From CAVORB01 sp963698495 (lineage in GTDB: Bacteria; Pseudomonadota; Gammaproteobacteria; Chromatiales; Chromatiaceae), in contig CAVORB010000004.1 of assembly GCA_963698495.1 (NCBI GenBank), positions 62,001-126,000 of the forward strand: a DNA stretch of 64,000 bases, written 5' to 3'. The translations under genes were made by a program, and so were the position numbers. Every line of letters begins with the position of its first letter. Within the stretch, counting starts at the first letter, position 1. This document shows positions 54,224 through 63,154 of the stretch, one piece after another. The notes under the pieces are model-generated. The model was not told where the DNA came from and did not search any database. It saw only the letters and a program-made list of their open reading frames with translations.

Positions 54224-55933
54224 ATGGCGACGAATCAAACCGCAGTCAAGCCGTCCGGGCTCGCATGGCGACTGGTCCGTGATCAGCTGGTCACGGAGGC
54301 GCAGGTGCAGACTGCCTACCAGGAAGCGCTCAAGCATCGGCAGCCCTTCGTGCAGTTCCTGGTCGAAAACAAGATCCTCGACAGTCTGCGCATCGCGGTC
54401 GCCGCCGCCGACGAGTTCGGGGTCCCGCTGCTGGACCTCGACGCCGTCGACCCGCGGGAGCTTCCGGTGAACCTGGTGGACGAGAAGCTGGTGCTCAAGC
54501 ACCGGGCGTTGCCGATCTTTCGACGCGGAAACCGGCTGTTCCTCGCCGTATCCGACCCGACCAACCACCAGGGCCTCGACGAGATCCGTTTCAACACCGG
54601 GCTGGCCACGGACGCCATTCTGGTAGAGGAGTCCAAGCTCAAGGCGGCCATCGAGCGCGCGATCGAGTCCCAGGATACGGGCATGTCGGACATCACGGAT
54701 ACCGACCTGGACAACCTCGACATCGCGGGCGACGACGACGAGCAGAACGACAACGAGCTGAACGTCGACGAGGCGCCAATCGTCCGGTACGTCAACAAGA
54801 TCCTGGTGGACGCCATCAGCGGCGGTGCCTCGGACGTCCACTTCGAGCCCTACGAGAAATATTTCCGCATTCGCTTCCGCCAGGACGGCATGCTGCGGGA
54901 AATCGCAAACCCGCCGGTCAACCTGGCCGCTCGTCTGGTCGCGCGAATCAAGGTCATGTCGCGCATGAACATCGCCGAGCGGCGGATACCCCAGGATGGG
55001 CGCATCAAGCTCAAGCTGAGCCGCAACCGTGATATCGACTTCCGCGTCAACACGCTCCCCACGCTCTACGGAGAAAAGGTCGTGTTGCGTATCCTCGACT
55101 CCGGATCGGCGCTCATGGGTGTCGAGCAGCTCGGCTTCGAGGAGGAGCAGAAGAAGGCCTTCGTGAACGCAATCGCCAAGCCTTACGGCATGATCCTGGT
55201 GACCGGCCCCACCGGATCGGGCAAGACCGTCTCCCTCTACACCGGGCTGGACATGCTCAACAAGCCGGAGGTCAACATCTCGACCGTCGAGGACCCCGTC
55301 GAGATCCAGGTCCCGGGAATCAACCAGGTCAACATGAACCCGAAGACCGGACTCACCTTCGCCGCCGCGCTGCGGTCGTTCCTGCGCCAGGACCCGGACA
55401 TCGTGATGGTAGGCGAGATCCGCGACCTGGAGACGGCGGAGATCGCGGTGAAGGCGGCGCAGACGGGACACCTGGTATTGTCCACCCTGCATACGAACGA
55501 CGCGCCGCAGACCCTGACTCGACTCGCCAACATGGGCGTCCCCCCGTTCAACATCGCCTCGTCCGTGCTCCTGATCATGGCTCAACGCCTGACCCGTCGC
55601 TTGTGTCCGCACTGCAAGAGAACGGAGCAAATCCCCCGCGAGGCGCTGCTGGAGGAGGGTTTCACCGCCGCGGACATCGACGAGGGCATCACCATCTACG
55701 GCGCCGTCGGCTGCGACCGATGCAATCAAGGCTACCGGGGACGCATCGGCATCTACCAGGTAATGCCCGTATCCGAGGAGATGGGGCGCATGATCATGGA
55801 AGGCGGCAACGCCATCCAGCTCGCTGACCAGGCCCGGCGCGAGGGGGTCTCCGACCTGCGGCAATCCGGCCTGCGCAAGGTCAAGGCGGGCATCACGAGC
55901 CTAGAAGAAATCAACCGAGTGACGAAGGACTAG
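54224..55933 (+). CDS. pilB: Type IV pilus extension ATPase PilB
   Basis: 569 aa secretion ATPase. N-terminal MshEN-like region, Walker A ILVTGPTGSGKTVSLYTGLD, Asp box STVEDPVEIQ, Walker B RQDPDIVMVGEIRDLETAEI, His box TGHLVLSTLHTNDA, and the zinc tetracysteine CPHC...CDRC. Powers pilin assembly. First of pilB-pilC-pilD, each separated by about 5 bp. Confidence 0.97.
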   Translation: MATNQTAVKPSGLAWRLVRDQLVTEAQVQTAYQEALKHRQPFVQFLVENKILDSLRIAVAAADEFGVPLLDLDAVDPRELPVNLVDEKLVLKHRALPIFRRGNRLFLAVSDPTNHQGLDEIRFNTGLATDAILVEESKLKAAIERAIESQDTGMSDITDTDLDNLDIAGDDDEQNDNELNVDEAPIVRYVNKILVDAISGGASDVHFEPYEKYFRIRFRQDGMLREIANPPVNLAARLVARIKVMSRMNIAERRIPQDGRIKLKLSRNRDIDFRVNTLPTLYGEKVVLRILDSGSALMGVEQLGFEEEQKKAFVNAIAKPYGMILVTGPTGSGKTVSLYTGLDMLNKPEVNISTVEDPVEIQVPGINQVNMNPKTGLTFAAALRSFLRQDPDIVMVGEIRDLETAEIAVKAAQTGHLVLSTLHTNDAPQTLTRLANMGVPPFNIASSVLLIMAQRLTRRLCPHCKRTEQIPREALLEEGFTAADIDEGITIYGAVGCDRCNQGYRGRIGIYQVMPVSEEMGRMIMEGGNAIQLADQARREGVSDLRQSGLRKVKAGITSLEEINRVTKD

Positions 55934-55938
55934 CCGAT

Positions 55939-57177
55939 ATGGCACTGACCGCTGTCCAGAAGCCGAAAGCCGAAAAATCCTACCTCTTCGCCTGGGAAGG
56001 CGTGGACCGCCGGGGAACGCGCGTCAAGGGCCAGTCCCGCGCCGCGAACATCGCGTTCGTACGGGCAGATCTGCGCCGCCAGGGGGTCAACGCGACCAAG
56101 GTCCGAAAGAAGGCGCAACCGCTCTTCGGGGGCGGCAAGAAGAAGATCACGAGCGGAGACATTGCCGTATTCAGCCGCCAGCTCGCGACCATGATGTCCG
56201 CCGGTGTCCCGCTGGTGCAGGCATTCGACATCGTCGGCCGTGGTCACGAGAATCCCGCGATGCAGGAGCTTATCCTGGCCATCAAGGCGGATGTGGAGAG
56301 CGGAACGGCCTTGACCGAATCCCTGCGCAAGCACCCGCGCTATTTCGACGACCTCTACTGCAACCTGGTGGGCGCCGGAGAGCAGGCGGGCGTGCTCGAG
56401 ACCGTCCTCGACAAGATCGCGACCTACAAGGAAAAGACCGAGTCCATAAAGGGCAAGATCAAGAAGGCCCTGTGGTATCCGGGAGCGGTGATCCTGGTGG
56501 CGATCGGCGTGACCACCATCATCCTGCTGTTCGTCATTCCACAGTTCAAGTCCCTGTTCTCGAGCTTCGGCGCGGACCTGCCCGCCTTCACCCTGATGGT
56601 CATCGCCCTGTCGGATTTCGTGCGCGACTATTGGTGGGCGATTGCAGCGGCCCTCGGGGCAGCCGGATTCGCGATCGCAAAGCTCTGGCAGCGATCCCGG
56701 AAATTCCGCGAGCTCGTAGACCGCATGACCCTCAAGCTCCCGGTCATCGGCCCCATCATGCACAAGGCGGCCCTCGCCCGGTTCGCTCGCACCCTCTCCA
56801 CCATGTTCGCCGCCGGCGTACCCATGGTGGAGGCGTTGGAATCGGTGGCCGGCGCCACCGGCAGCGTGGTGTATTCCGACGCCGTGATGCTGATGCGCGA
56901 AGAGGTGGCCACGGGTCAGGCCCTGCAGCTCTCGATGCGCCAGCGCAACCTGTTCCCACACATGGTGATCCAGATGACCGCCATCGGCGAGGAGTCGGGC
57001 GCCCTCGACGACATGCTGGCCAAGGTCGCGGACTTCTACGAGGAGGAGGTCGACAACGCAGTGGACAGCTTGAGCAGCCTGCTCGAGCCGCTGATCATGG
57101 TCGTCATCGGCACCCTCGTAGGTGGTCTGGTCATCGCCATGTACCTGCCCATCTTCAAGCTGGCCGCCGTCGTCTGA
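55939..57177 (+). CDS. pilC: Type IV pilus inner-membrane platform protein PilC
   Basis: 412 aa with two GspF domains (FSRQLATMMSAGVPLVQAFD and FARTLSTMFAAGVPMVEALE start each) and three membrane helices, the last in MVVIGTLVGGLVIAMYLPIF. It turns under PilB to feed pilin subunits into the fibre. Confidence 0.97.
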   Translation: MALTAVQKPKAEKSYLFAWEGVDRRGTRVKGQSRAANIAFVRADLRRQGVNATKVRKKAQPLFGGGKKKITSGDIAVFSRQLATMMSAGVPLVQAFDIVGRGHENPAMQELILAIKADVESGTALTESLRKHPRYFDDLYCNLVGAGEQAGVLETVLDKIATYKEKTESIKGKIKKALWYPGAVILVAIGVTTIILLFVIPQFKSLFSSFGADLPAFTLMVIALSDFVRDYWWAIAAALGAAGFAIAKLWQRSRKFRELVDRMTLKLPVIGPIMHKAALARFARTLSTMFAAGVPMVEALESVAGATGSVVYSDAVMLMREEVATGQALQLSMRQRNLFPHMVIQMTAIGEESGALDDMLAKVADFYEEEVDNAVDSLSSLLEPLIMVVIGTLVGGLVIAMYLPIFKLAAVV

Positions 57178-57183
57178 CATCCG

Positions 57184-58059
57184 ATGCAGTGGTTCAACCT
57201 GCTCGAGCAGCACCCCCCGTTGCTGCTCCTGGTCACCGCGCTCTTCGCGCTAGCGGTGGGCAGCTTTCTCAACGTGGTGATCCACAGACTGCCGCGCATG
57301 ATCGAAGAGGACTGGCGCCGCGAGTGCGACCAAGGCGCCGAGGCAACGGACAAGCCCCCTGCGCCCAAGTCCGTGACGCTGTCCCGACCCGCTTCCCACT
57401 GCCCAAGCTGCGGCCATCGTCTGCGGCCGCTGGAAAACATCCCCCTGCTGAGCTACCTGTTTCTGCGCGGGCGCTGCTCCGCCTGCCAGGCCCCGATCAG
57501 CCTGCGTTATCCGCTGGTCGAGGCGGCCACCGCCGTGCTCTCGGTGCTCGTGGTCTGGCGTTTCGGCTTCACCTGGGAGAGTCTGGCCGCGCTGGTGCTC
57601 ACCTGGGGCCTGGTGGCGCTGGCGGTCATCGACTTCGATACCCAGCTTCTGCCCGATGCCATCACGCTGCCCCTGCTTTGGCTAGGGCTGCTGCTGAGCC
57701 TGCAGGGATGGTTCACTGAAAGCCATTCCGCCATCCTCGGCGCCGCGCTGGGCTACCTCAGCCTGTGGGGCATCTTTCAGCTGTTTCGCCTGTTGACCGG
57801 CAAGGAGGGCATGGGCTTCGGCGACTTCAAGCTGTTTGCCCTGTTCGGGGCCTGGCTCGGCTGGCAGCACCTGCCGCAGATCATCCTGTTGTCCGCGGTC
57901 ACCGGCGCCGTCGTCGGCACCCTGCTGATCGTGACTCGCGGACACGACCGTCAAATACCCATCCCCTTCGGCCCTTATCTGGCGGCAGCGGGCTGGCTCA
58001 GCCTGATGTGGGGCGACGCGATCAACCGGACCTATCTTCAGTTCTCGGGGCTCGCATGA
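57184..58059 (+). CDS. pilD: Prepilin peptidase / N-methyltransferase PilD
   Basis: 291 aa. The zinc motif is CPSCGHRL...CSACQ, and the two catalytic aspartates are in AVIDFDTQLLPDAIT and GKEGMGFGDFKLFALFG. Cleaves and methylates prepilins, and also type II secretion pseudopilins. Confidence 0.96.
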   Translation: MQWFNLLEQHPPLLLLVTALFALAVGSFLNVVIHRLPRMIEEDWRRECDQGAEATDKPPAPKSVTLSRPASHCPSCGHRLRPLENIPLLSYLFLRGRCSACQAPISLRYPLVEAATAVLSVLVVWRFGFTWESLAALVLTWGLVALAVIDFDTQLLPDAITLPLLWLGLLLSLQGWFTESHSAILGAALGYLSLWGIFQLFRLLTGKEGMGFGDFKLFALFGAWLGWQHLPQIILLSAVTGAVVGTLLIVTRGHDRQIPIPFGPYLAAAGWLSLMWGDAINRTYLQFSGLA

Positions 58060-58102
58060 TGCCCGTCGCGCGTTCCAGCGGCGACAAACGGATCCTTCGA
58101 GG

Positions 58103-58708
58103 ATGCTGGTCGTCGGGCTGACCGGCGGCATCGGCAGCGGAAAGTCCACCGTTTCGGACCGGCTTGCCGCCACCGGTGTCCCCGTCATCGATGCCGACGT
58201 CATCTCGCGGGAGCTGACCGCACCCGGTGGGGCCGCGCTGGATGCCATCTTCCAGGCCTTCGGAGACCCGGTGCGGCGTCCAGACGGCACCCTCGACCGC
58301 GCCGCGCTGCGGCAGATCGTTTTCCGTGACCCGCGGGCACGTGAGCGCCTCGAGGCCATCCTGCACCCGCTCATCCGCTCGCGCATGCGTGAATGGCTCG
58401 CCACCGTCGAGGCGCCCTATGCAGTCCTGGTGATCCCGCTCCTGTTCGAGGCGGGTCAGACGGATCTCGTGGACCGGATTCTTGTAGTGGACCTGCCAGA
58501 GGCCGAGCAGCTGCGGCGCGTGCACGCCCGCACCGGCATGGACCACGCCGAGATCCGGCGCATCCTCGCCAGCCAGAGCGACCGCTCGTCGCGACTAGAA
58601 CGGGCGGACGACGTCATCGACAACAGCGGCAATCTCGCGGCGCTGCATGCCCAGGTGGACCGGCTTCACGGCCGTTACCTGCAATTGGCCACCGCCCGGG
58701 ACCGCTGA
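58103..58708 (+). CDS. coaE: Dephospho-CoA kinase
   Basis: 201 aa; last step of CoA synthesis. P-loop VGLTGGIGSGKSTVSDRL, then DADVISRELTAPGG, HPLIRSRM and VIPLLFEAG. Follows pilD as in many gammaproteobacteria; zapD and yacG, which usually come next, are absent. Confidence 0.96.
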   Translation: MLVVGLTGGIGSGKSTVSDRLAATGVPVIDADVISRELTAPGGAALDAIFQAFGDPVRRPDGTLDRAALRQIVFRDPRARERLEAILHPLIRSRMREWLATVEAPYAVLVIPLLFEAGQTDLVDRILVVDLPEAEQLRRVHARTGMDHAEIRRILASQSDRSSRLERADDVIDNSGNLAALHAQVDRLHGRYLQLATARDR

Positions 58709-58758
58709 TCCAGTAAGGAGCCCAGGGCGGGCGACCGCCACGGGAAGGGGATCTTGAC

Positions 58759-60042
58759 ATGACCACCGTCCGAGCCGAGTGGCTGCGCCTCGTCCTGCTC
58801 GGCATGCTGAGCGGCATCTTGGCGAGCGGCGTCGTGCTCGCTTTTCACGCGGTAATCGAGCTTGGTCAATCCTTGCTGTTGCCGCCGGGGCGCAGCGGCA
58901 ACTACGAAGGACTCGATCCCTGGCTGCGCATCCTGCTCCCGGTTTCCGGCGGCCTGTTGCTGGGGCTCGCCTTCGACCTGATCCCTCCGCAGCGCCGCCA
59001 GGTCGGGGTCGTTCATGTGCTGCGGCGCCTGCACACACCAGGCGAGGAACGGTTACCAGCGGCGAATCTCTTCACCCAGTTCCTGGGAGCGGTGGCCGCC
59101 ATCGTCAGCGGGCATTCGGTGGACAAGGAAGGGCCGTCCGTACACATCGGCGCCGCCAGCGCCAACCTCATCGGCCAGCGCATGCGTGTCTCGGCCGAGG
59201 AGGACTACACCTTAGCCGCGTGCGGCTGCGCGGCTGCCATTGCCGCGGCCTTCAACACCCCGCTCGCGGGAATCATCTTCGTCGTCGAGGTGCTGAAGGT
59301 GCGCTACGAGGTGAGCCGTTTCCTGCCGGTCATCGTAGCCTCGGTGGTGGGTGCCGTCGTGACACGGACCTTTTCCGGCGATGCCCCGACTTTCATCGTC
59401 TCCCCACTGGAGCTGAACACGGGATGGGAGTTTCCCAATCTGATCATTCTCGGGCTGGTCATCGGCCTGCTGGCCATTGCCTTCATTAGTCTGTGCGAAA
59501 GCGTCGCGGCGCGCACCCGCGCCTGGCGCTGCAGCGTAAGCTTCACGCTCGCAGGCCTGGTGGTGGGAACCCTCGCCCTGTGGACGCCCGAGATCATGGG
59601 CACCAGCTACGACACGCTGGACGAATTTCTGGCAGGCAAGGAAGACCTCGCCCTGGTGCTCGCGCTCGTGGTCACGAAGCTACTGGCGACTGGAACGGCT
59701 ATCGGTCTGCGGGTTCCCGGCGGACTGATCGGCCCTACCCTGTTCATCGGCGGCGCCGCCGGATCCGCGTTGGGCATCCTGTTCGCGGCCCTCGAACCCA
59801 TCGACGCCGCGTCGTCGGGCTTCTATGCGACGGTGGGCATGGTCGCCATGATGGGGGCCACCCTTCGAGCCCCACTGGCGGCCTTGACCGCGCTGCTGGA
59901 GCTCACGGCGAACCCCAACATCATCCTCCCAGGGATGCTCGCGGTCGCCACGGCCGAGCTGACCAATCGCTTGGCCCTCGGCAAGGATTCGGTGTTCGAA
60001 ATCCTGCTCAAAGTCCAACGTTCGTCACAAGTCGATGATTAA
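58759..60042 (+). CDS. ClC-family chloride channel/transporter
   Basis: 427 aa membrane protein. The three ion-path motifs are recognisable: GHSVDKEGPSVHIGAA with the gating Glu, AAAFNTPLAGIIFVVEVLKV, and LRVPGGLIGPTLFIGGAAGS. No CBS domains at the C-terminus, so it resembles bacterial ClcA-type exchangers. The selectivity Ser-Gly-x-x-P of the first motif is altered, so anion choice is uncertain. No ligand-binding or accessory gene beside it. Confidence 0.92.
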   Translation: MTTVRAEWLRLVLLGMLSGILASGVVLAFHAVIELGQSLLLPPGRSGNYEGLDPWLRILLPVSGGLLLGLAFDLIPPQRRQVGVVHVLRRLHTPGEERLPAANLFTQFLGAVAAIVSGHSVDKEGPSVHIGAASANLIGQRMRVSAEEDYTLAACGCAAAIAAAFNTPLAGIIFVVEVLKVRYEVSRFLPVIVASVVGAVVTRTFSGDAPTFIVSPLELNTGWEFPNLIILGLVIGLLAIAFISLCESVAARTRAWRCSVSFTLAGLVVGTLALWTPEIMGTSYDTLDEFLAGKEDLALVLALVVTKLLATGTAIGLRVPGGLIGPTLFIGGAAGSALGILFAALEPIDAASSGFYATVGMVAMMGATLRAPLAALTALLELTANPNIILPGMLAVATAELTNRLALGKDSVFEILLKVQRSSQVDD

Positions 60043-60142
60043 GCGCGGCACGATGCCTTGTCTGCCTACCGCCGACCCGGTTAGTCTTGGGTCGCACGGT
60101 ATTCCTTGCCGCGCGTTTCATTGCTGAAAAATAAGGAGATTA

Positions 60143-60397
60143 ATGACTATGAAAACTAGAAAAGGCCCAGCCATTCTCGGGGCGCTGGCAACGGCGCTGG
60201 CCTTGATGCTGGGGGCGGCGTCCGCCCAAGCGGAATCCGCCTGCAAGGGGCTCGTGAAGGGTAAATGCGAGAACAGCGCGAGTTGCACCTGGGTGGACAG
60301 CTTCACCCGTAAGGACGGTGTCAAGGTCGCGGCCTACTGCCGGGCGAAACCGAGCTCATCCGGCAAGAAAGCGTCGTCGACAGACAAGAAGAGTTAG
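60143..60397 (+). CDS. Small secreted cysteine-containing protein, unknown function
   Basis: 84 aa with a clear signal peptide (ALATALALMLGAASAQA) and a mature part of about 55 aa carrying four cysteines (ESACKGLVKGKCENSASCTW, later AAYCRAK) and a Lys/Ser-rich tail. Two disulfides are likely in the periplasm. AAGGAGATTA just before the ATG shows it is translated. I recall similar short proteins in sulfur-oxidising proteobacteria but cannot name a function. Confidence 0.8.
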   Translation: MTMKTRKGPAILGALATALALMLGAASAQAESACKGLVKGKCENSASCTWVDSFTRKDGVKVAAYCRAKPSSSGKKASSTDKKS

Positions 60398-60413
60398 TTT
60401 TCTTACCTAACGA

Positions 60414-60447
60414 GGCCGGGGGCTCCGGTTCACGGCGGCCCCCGGCC
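60414..60447. terminator. GC-rich hairpin between convergent genes
   Basis: GGCCGGGGGC and GCCCCCGGCC, perfect 10-bp stem, 14-base loop. Lies 17 bp past the small secreted protein gene and 51 bp past pckG, so it could serve both; no long T-tract. Confidence 0.5.
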
Positions 60448-60497
60448 GAACGCTCTCCGCGGTCAGTGTGCGACGGCGAAAGACCGCCTGCGTAACA

Positions 60498-62363
60498 TCA
60501 GTAAGGCTCGGTCGCCGCGGACAAGTCCCAGGTATCGGGCGAGTGATACAGGCGTGCGAGCTGCAGCTCGCGCTCGATCTCCATCTCCCGCGGCAGGTGG
60601 TCGCCGAAGCGCGTCAGCAGCTCCTCCTGATCGTTGGTTTCCCGCCGCGCCTGTTCCCGATCGATATTCATGATCGCGAAGAAGTCCTCTTTCGGGAAAT
60701 CGAGGCCGGTCCAGTTCAATCCCTCGAAGGGCGGCACCCAACCCAAGGGGCTCTCGATGGCGGCGCCCGCGCCGTTACAGCGATCAACGATCCAATGCAG
60801 CACGCGCATGTTCTCGCCGAACCCCGGCCAGATGAACCTGCCGTGCTCGTCCTTGCGGAACCAGTTGACGCGGAAGATGCGCGGCGGCGTGGCAACGTTC
60901 TGGCGCCCGATGCGCAGCCAGTGCCGCCAGTAATCGGCCATGTTGTAGCCACAGAAAGGCAGCATGGCCATCGGGTCGCGCCTCACTGCCGCTTGGCCGA
61001 TGGCCGCCGCGGTCGCCTCCGAGCCCATGGTGGCGGCCATATAGACCCCATGCTCCCAATTGTAGCTCTGGAACACGAGCGGGAAATGCTTGCTCACCCG
61101 ACCCCCGAACAGGAAAGCGCTGATGGGTACGCCCTCTGGATTCTCCCACTCCGGGTCGATGGACGGGCATTGGGAGGCCGGCGCGGTAAACCTGGCGTTC
61201 GGATGAGCCGCGGGCCTGCCGCAACCCGGCGTCCAGTCGTTCCCCTTCCAGTCGATCAGGTGCTCGGGGGGCTCCTTGGTCATGCCTTCCCACCAAACGT
61301 CCCCATCATCGGTCAAGGCACAGTTGGTGAAGATGCTGTTGGCCCGCACCGAGGCCAGGGCGTTGGGGTTGGACTCCTCGCTGGTGCCTGGTGCAACGCC
61401 GAAGTAGCCGTATTCCGGGTTGATTGCGTAGAACTTACCGTCGCGCGGATTGGGTTTGATCCAGGCGATGTCGTCGCCAACAGTGGTGACCTTCCAACCC
61501 TCGAACCCCTTGGGCGGGATCAGCATGGCGAAGTTGGTCTTACCGCAGGCACTGGGGAAGGCGCCGCCCACATAGGTCTTCTTTCCCTCCGGCGACTCGA
61601 CGCCGAGGATCAGCATGTGCTCGGCAAGCCAGCCGTCATCCCGCGCCATGACCGAGGCAATCCGCAGCGCGAGGCACTTCTTTCCGAGCAGGGCATTGCC
61701 CCCGTAGCCGCTGCCGTAGGACCAGATCTCCCGGGTCTCCGGGAAGTGGGAGATGTACTTGTCCTCGATGCTCGGCGCGCACGGCCAGGGAACGTCCTCC
61801 TCACCCAACTGCAGCGGCGCCCCGACCGAATGCATGCAAGGGACGAACTCGCCGTCCGCCCCCAGGGCGTCGAGTGCGCCCTGACCCATCCGCGTCATGA
61901 TGCGCTGGTTGACGACGACATAGGGCGAGTCCGTGATTTCGATCCCGATGTGGGAAATCGGCGAGCCCAGCGGTCCCATGCTGAAGGGGATGACGTACAT
62001 CGTCCGCCCCCGCATGCAGCCATCGAACAGGCCCCTGAGGATGCCCCGCATCTCCGCCGGGTCCATCCAGTTGTTGGTGGGGCCAACGTCCTCTTTGCGC
62101 GTCGAGCAGATGAAGGTGCGTTCCTCCACCCGCGCCACGTCGCTCGGATGAGAGCGGGCGAGGAAGCTGTTGGGCCGTTTGTCCGGGTTCAGGCGCACAA
62201 AGGTGCCGCTGGCGACCATCTCATCGCACAATCGGTCGTGTTCGGATTGCGACCCGTCGCACCAGTAGATGCGCTCCGGATTGCATAGGAGCGCCATTTC
62301 ATCGACCCATGCCAATAGTTTCCGATGGTTCGTGCGCGAGGCACCATCGTGGGTAACGGTCAT
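60498..62363 (-). CDS. pckG: Phosphoenolpyruvate carboxykinase (GTP)
   Basis: 621 aa GTP-type enzyme, the less common form in gammaproteobacteria. GGAFPSACGKTNFAML is the kinase-1a P-loop with the reactive Cys; VGDDIAWIKPNPRDGKFYAI carries the metal site; SYGSGYGGNALLGKKCLALR and NWFRKDEHGRFIWPGFGENM are signature. Makes PEP from oxaloacetate for gluconeogenesis, fitting acs and malate synthase G. Confidence 0.96.
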   Translation of the reverse strand: MTVTHDGASRTNHRKLLAWVDEMALLCNPERIYWCDGSQSEHDRLCDEMVASGTFVRLNPDKRPNSFLARSHPSDVARVEERTFICSTRKEDVGPTNNWMDPAEMRGILRGLFDGCMRGRTMYVIPFSMGPLGSPISHIGIEITDSPYVVVNQRIMTRMGQGALDALGADGEFVPCMHSVGAPLQLGEEDVPWPCAPSIEDKYISHFPETREIWSYGSGYGGNALLGKKCLALRIASVMARDDGWLAEHMLILGVESPEGKKTYVGGAFPSACGKTNFAMLIPPKGFEGWKVTTVGDDIAWIKPNPRDGKFYAINPEYGYFGVAPGTSEESNPNALASVRANSIFTNCALTDDGDVWWEGMTKEPPEHLIDWKGNDWTPGCGRPAAHPNARFTAPASQCPSIDPEWENPEGVPISAFLFGGRVSKHFPLVFQSYNWEHGVYMAATMGSEATAAAIGQAAVRRDPMAMLPFCGYNMADYWRHWLRIGRQNVATPPRIFRVNWFRKDEHGRFIWPGFGENMRVLHWIVDRCNGAGAAIESPLGWVPPFEGLNWTGLDFPKEDFFAIMNIDREQARRETNDQEELLTRFGDHLPREMEIERELQLARLYHSPDTWDLSAATEPY

Positions 62364-62723
62364 GTGGGGATTCTCCTGGTGTTCAGTGGGCTTCGTGGGA
62401 GAACGACTTGTTCGTCGCTTGCCGCGAGACGACGCGTCGTCCCGGCGGTACGCAAGCCGAATGCCTTCAGCAAACCACGGGCCAGTTCACAAAAGTCGCT
62501 CATGTTGCAGAAATCGGGCATCCGGGGAAAGTCTTTTTGGGCCGATCGCACCAAAATCGGGCTTGATCGTCGTTGCCGCCCGAGTCTGGTGCGCGTTGCG
62601 GAACCCTGGCCGGCTCCCTTCTATTTGAGATTCAGACGCCGCTCAGGTTTCATCGCACCGCCTCCCTGACAGCGGACGAGGCGCCACCTTGGCCGCATCA
62701 GGGCGCGGGCCGGGTTGCCCCGA
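62364..62723. other. Gap upstream of pckG
   Basis: 360 bp between the starts of pckG and the end of the sulfur-globule-like gene, both minus strand. Must contain the pckG promoter; I see no clear element or RNA structure. Confidence 0.4.
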
Positions 62724-63044
62724 TCACTTCGCCTCGGCCGGGACCGGGGCCAGCGGAGCCACGGGGGCCACATGGGGATATGCGGCATACGGGTAGCCGT
62801 ATCCCCAAGGCGCGCCCCAGTAGGGAGCATATCCAAAGTAATCGTTCCAGCGATTCCAGCCGCGCCCCCAACCCCGGCCTCCGGCGCCCATGCTCATGTG
62901 GAAATCAAAACTGGCATCGCCGAAGAAATCGTTCCACCAGTCGTTCCATCCCGAGCCCCAGCCCGGTCCGCCCCACCAGGCGTTGGCGGCGGTGGATGAG
63001 GCGACAAGCACGGCAACGAATGCGGAGGTTGCGAGTCTTTTCAT
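62724..63044 (-). CDS. Sulfur globule protein-like secreted Gly/Trp/Tyr-rich protein
   Basis: 106 aa. Signal peptide with cleavage near ANA|WWGG. The mature chain is almost all Gly, Trp, Tyr, Asn, Pro and Ala (WWGGPGWGSGWNDWW, GRGWGRGWNRWNDYFG, APYWGAPWGYGYPYAAYP). This is the composition of the Sgp envelope proteins that coat periplasmic sulfur globules in purple sulfur bacteria, CV3/SgpC-like in particular. Other Gly-Tyr repeat proteins could look alike. An AT-rich stretch at about 63113-63141 is a plausible promoter; GGGGAC precedes the ATG. Confidence 0.75.
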   Translation of the reverse strand: MKRLATSAFVAVLVASSTAANAWWGGPGWGSGWNDWWNDFFGDASFDFHMSMGAGGRGWGRGWNRWNDYFGYAPYWGAPWGYGYPYAAYPHVAPVAPLAPVPAEAK

Positions 63045-63154
63045 GGATGTGGTCCCCTATGCTCGTAATCCAGAAAGCGCTGCAGTCGAGCGGAGCGCGC
63101 TTTTCAGCGCCGAATATATAAGGTTTCACTTATATCTTGAAATTCCTTCCCGTT

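Noticed and set aside
60468..62288. 606-codon plus-strand open frame
   Set aside because: Antisense to pckG and without any recognisable motif.
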